This document shows positions 62,300 to 64,000 of a stretch of 64,000 bases of DNA, piece by piece. This DNA comes from Dechloromonas sp. H13 (lineage in GTDB: Bacteria > Pseudomonadota > Gammaproteobacteria > Burkholderiales > Rhodocyclaceae): the NCBI RefSeq assembly GCF_009469615.1, contig NZ_SSXX01000002.1:703380-767379 (forward strand). Reading direction: 5' to 3'. Under the pieces are notes generated by a model that was not told the origin of the DNA, did not search any database, and saw only the letters and a program-made list of their open reading frames with translations. A program made the translations under genes and the position numbers. The number at the start of each line of letters is the position of its first letter. Position 1 is the first letter of the stretch.

Positions 62300-62899
62300 A
62301 TGTGGCGTTTCCTGATCGTCGTCTGCAGCCTCGTTCTCGCGGCATGTTATGGAACCGGCAAGCGGGGCGGGGACAGCGCCCTGGCGATCTACGACTTCGG
62401 TCCGCCGGCGTCGTCGGTGGCGACGCAGCGCAGCGAACTGGCGGTCGAAGTGCGGGCGCCGCTGTGGTTCGATTCGCTCGGCATCGAATACCGCCTGGCC
62501 TACGCCGAGCCCGGCCGGCTACGCGACTACACACGCTCGCGCTGGGCGGGGCCGCCGGCGCAACTGGTGCAGCAGCGGCTGGTCCAGCAACTGGGGCTGA
62601 TGCCGGCCGGCCAGGGGCGCACGCGCTGCGTCGTGCGCATCGATATCGACGAGTTCAGCCAGATCTTCGATACCCCGACGACCAGTCACGGCGTGATCAA
62701 GGGCAGGGTGCAACTGCTCGATCGGTCGCGCAGGAGTCTGGCCGGTTACGAGCTGCGGATCGAGAAGCCGGCACCGAGCCCCGATGCGCGGGGTGGTGTC
62801 GCGGCGCTGACGGCTGCGGTCGACCAGCTGGTAGCCGATATTCTGGCCTGGGAACAGCGCCTCAAGGGCGGCGGCGAGGCCGCCGCCTGCCTGGGTTAG
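62300..62899 (+). CDS. ABC-transport auxiliary lipoprotein (PqiC/DUF330-like)
   Basis: 199 residues with a clear lipobox (SLVLAAC). The mature protein has the auxiliary lipoprotein pattern (YDFGPPASS, APLWFDSLGIEYRLAYAEPGRLRDYTRSRWAGPPAQLVQQRL). Such lipoproteins link MCE transporters to the outer membrane. It takes the place of the MlaC/MlaA components, making the system PqiABC/Mla-mixed. Its stop overlaps the TetR stop. Confidence 0.88.
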   Translation: MWRFLIVVCSLVLAACYGTGKRGGDSALAIYDFGPPASSVATQRSELAVEVRAPLWFDSLGIEYRLAYAEPGRLRDYTRSRWAGPPAQLVQQRLVQQLGLMPAGQGRTRCVVRIDIDEFSQIFDTPTTSHGVIKGRVQLLDRSRRSLAGYELRIEKPAPSPDARGGVAALTAAVDQLVADILAWEQRLKGGGEAAACLG

Positions 62900-63507
62900 G
62901 CGGACACGATGCGTTCGGCGATACGCTGCTTCAGGTCATCAAGATGGTTGTCGAAATGCGCGTAATGCATCAGCGACAGTCCAAAGACGCAGGCATAGAG
63001 CAGCAGGCTGCGGCTCTTGGCTTCCGCGTCCGACATGCCGGCGGCGACGAACAGCTTACGCGTGCATTCCAGCCGGTAGAGATCGACCGCTTCGACGACC
63101 GCCGCTGCCTGGGGATCATGGCGCGCCCAGTCGCGCATCGCCAGTTCGATCGACATCCCCTTGCGGTTGCGGCTGGCACCATAGACCTCGATCGCGAAAT
63201 GGAGCTGGTCGCGTTCATGACCCGGGGAAACGGTGGTGATTTTCTCGATGTCGCGGATCCGCCCTTCGCGCCAGTGCTCGAGCACGGCCGCCAGCAAGTC
63301 CTGGCGATCCTTGAAGTGCCAGTAGAAACTGCCCTTCGTGACCCCGCAGCGTTTTGCCAGGACCTCGACGCGCAGGCCGGCGACACCCTCCCGGGCAAGA
63401 ACGTCGATGGCGCTCTCGATCCAGTTGCTGCGGTCGAGCTGGGTGCGCGGTGCGGCCAGCTTGCGACGGGGGGGCTTGATTGGGGGGTTGACAGACATCT
63501 TTTCCAT
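62896..63507 (-). CDS. TetR-family regulator
   Basis: 203 residues. The N-terminal helix-turn-helix reads NWIESAIDVLAREGVAGLRVEVLAKRCGVTKGSFYWHFKDRQDLLAAVLEHW; the C-terminal ligand domain is not typical enough to name an effector. Two CATAC-x6-GTATG palindromes overlap its start, between it and etfB, so it probably controls both. Its stop overlaps the stop of the convergent lipoprotein gene by two bases. Confidence 0.9.
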   Translation of the reverse strand: MEKMSVNPPIKPPRRKLAAPRTQLDRSNWIESAIDVLAREGVAGLRVEVLAKRCGVTKGSFYWHFKDRQDLLAAVLEHWREGRIRDIEKITTVSPGHERDQLHFAIEVYGASRNRKGMSIELAMRDWARHDPQAAAVVEAVDLYRLECTRKLFVAAGMSDAEAKSRSLLLYACVFGLSLMHYAHFDNHLDDLKQRIAERIVSA

Positions 63508-63541
63508 ACGCTACCGTATGCATTCCATACGACACAGTATG
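63505..63541. promoter_or_regulatory. Tandem TetR operators between tetR and etfB
   Basis: CATACGCTACCGTATG (63505-63520) and CATACGACACAGTATG (63526-63541), both CATAC-x6-GTATG palindromes, 21 bp apart, about two helical turns. Two dimers could bind the same face of the DNA. Confidence 0.75.
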
Positions 63542-63618
63542 GTCATTGTGCGCATTGCTGCGGTGTCTGTCAAACGGATTGCCGACAAGAAGATTGACCG
63601 ACCAAAAAGGAGAGACCC

Positions 63619-64000
63619 ATGAAGATACTGGTACCCGTGAAGCGGGTGATTGACTACAACGTGAAGGTCCGGGTGAAGGCGGACGGTTCGGGGGTGGATC
63701 TCGCGAACGTCAAGATGAGCATGAACCCGTTCGACGAGATTGCGGTGGAAGAAGCCGTGCGTCTGAAGGAAGCGGGGATTGCCACGGAAGTGGTGGCGGT
63801 CTCGTGCGGCGTCGCCGCCTGCCAGGAGACGCTCCGCACCGCCATGGCCATCGGTGCCGACCGCGGCATCCTGGTCGAAACCGACGTCGACCTCCAGCCG
63901 CTGGCCGTCGCCAAGCTCCTGAAGGCGCTGTGCGACAAGGAAGCCCCGCAACTCGTCATCTGCGGCAAGCAAGCCATCGACGACGACGCCAACCAGACCG
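63619..64000 (+). CDS. etfB: Electron transfer flavoprotein beta subunit, N-terminal part (runs off the right edge)
   Basis: 127 codons visible from ATG with AAGGAGAGA upstream. The start [41 protein letters not shown], and [17 protein letters not shown] are diagnostic of EtfB. With EtfA it carries electrons from acyl-CoA dehydrogenases to the quinone pool. Placement beside a TetR regulator fits control of fatty-acid or acyl-CoA oxidation, inferred. Confidence 0.95.
   Translation, partial: MKILVPVKRVIDYNVKVRVKADGSGVDLANVKMSMNPFDEIAVEEAVRLKEAGIATEVVAVSCGVAACQETLRTAMAIGADRGILVETDVDLQPLAVAKLLKALCDKEAPQLVICGKQAIDDDANQT

Overview
The window is GC-rich, densely packed DNA, mostly in long same-strand operons. 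It fits a betaproteobacterium of the order Rhodocyclales (Dechloromonas/Azonexus-like). That placement is inferred from gene content (Rnf complex, NnrS, paired Aat and Bpt transferases, DUF1841, Fur-linked hemP-tonB-exbB) and not from a marker-gene comparison. I see no rRNA, tRNA, CRISPR array, transposase or prophage gene.

Layout. 1-1.2 kb: hemP-tonB-exbB on the minus strand behind Fur-box-like sites. 1.3-6.1 kb: a class Ia ribonucleotide reductase operon (nrdA-nrdB-GNAT acetyltransferase) behind a cobalamin riboswitch whose probable expression platform is a hairpin over the nrdA ribosome binding site. 6.1-8.2 kb: a four-gene operon of unknown function ending in a DUF2325 protein, behind a near-consensus Fur box. 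8.3-12.5 kb: DEAD-box helicase, DUF455 ferritin-like protein, Tas-type aldo/keto reductase. 12.6-14.4 kb: DUF47 regulator and PiT phosphate transporter. 14.4-17.6 kb: DUF465, greB, and htpG behind a textbook sigma-32 promoter. 17.8-23.3 kb: diguanylate cyclase, DUF3820, a Gly/Met- and Cys-rich secreted protein, a GspE-type ATPase and an ODP-like beta-lactamase-fold protein.

23.3-31.8 kb is one ten-gene minus-strand operon: rnfA-B-C-D-G-E, an rlmN-family gene, nth, a FIST sensor and DUF1841. 31.8-34 kb: pyrD and azlCD. 34-38.6 kb: a tripartite TolC-MacA-MacB export system. 39.3-44.4 kb is an accessory defence-type block, all on the minus strand: VapBC, a fused MmeI-like restriction-methylation enzyme, DUF4160, DUF2442, DUF2283 and an orphan HigA. 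44.4-49.2 kb: CapA, NnrS, an MliC-YbaY fusion, and Bpt plus Aat of the N-degron pathway. 49.2-53.1 kb: a ferric-iron ABC importer split into divergent and convergent units. 53.2-57.9 kb: an NlpC/P60 peptidase, AcuI, a response regulator with a decayed GGDEF domain, and propionyl-CoA synthetase. 58-62.9 kb: Ppx and an Mla-like lipid transporter operon. The right edge has a TetR regulator divergent from etfB.

Three signals cut across genes. A 13-mer, GTCGACCGCAACC, occurs seven times, almost always in non-conserved DNA and on the transcribed strand. Two palindromic elements of about 54 bp share a sequence core, show compensatory stem changes and each supply a neighbouring gene's stop codon. Iron regulation recurs, with Fur-like sites at hemP-tonB, the DUF2325 operon and both fbp promoters.
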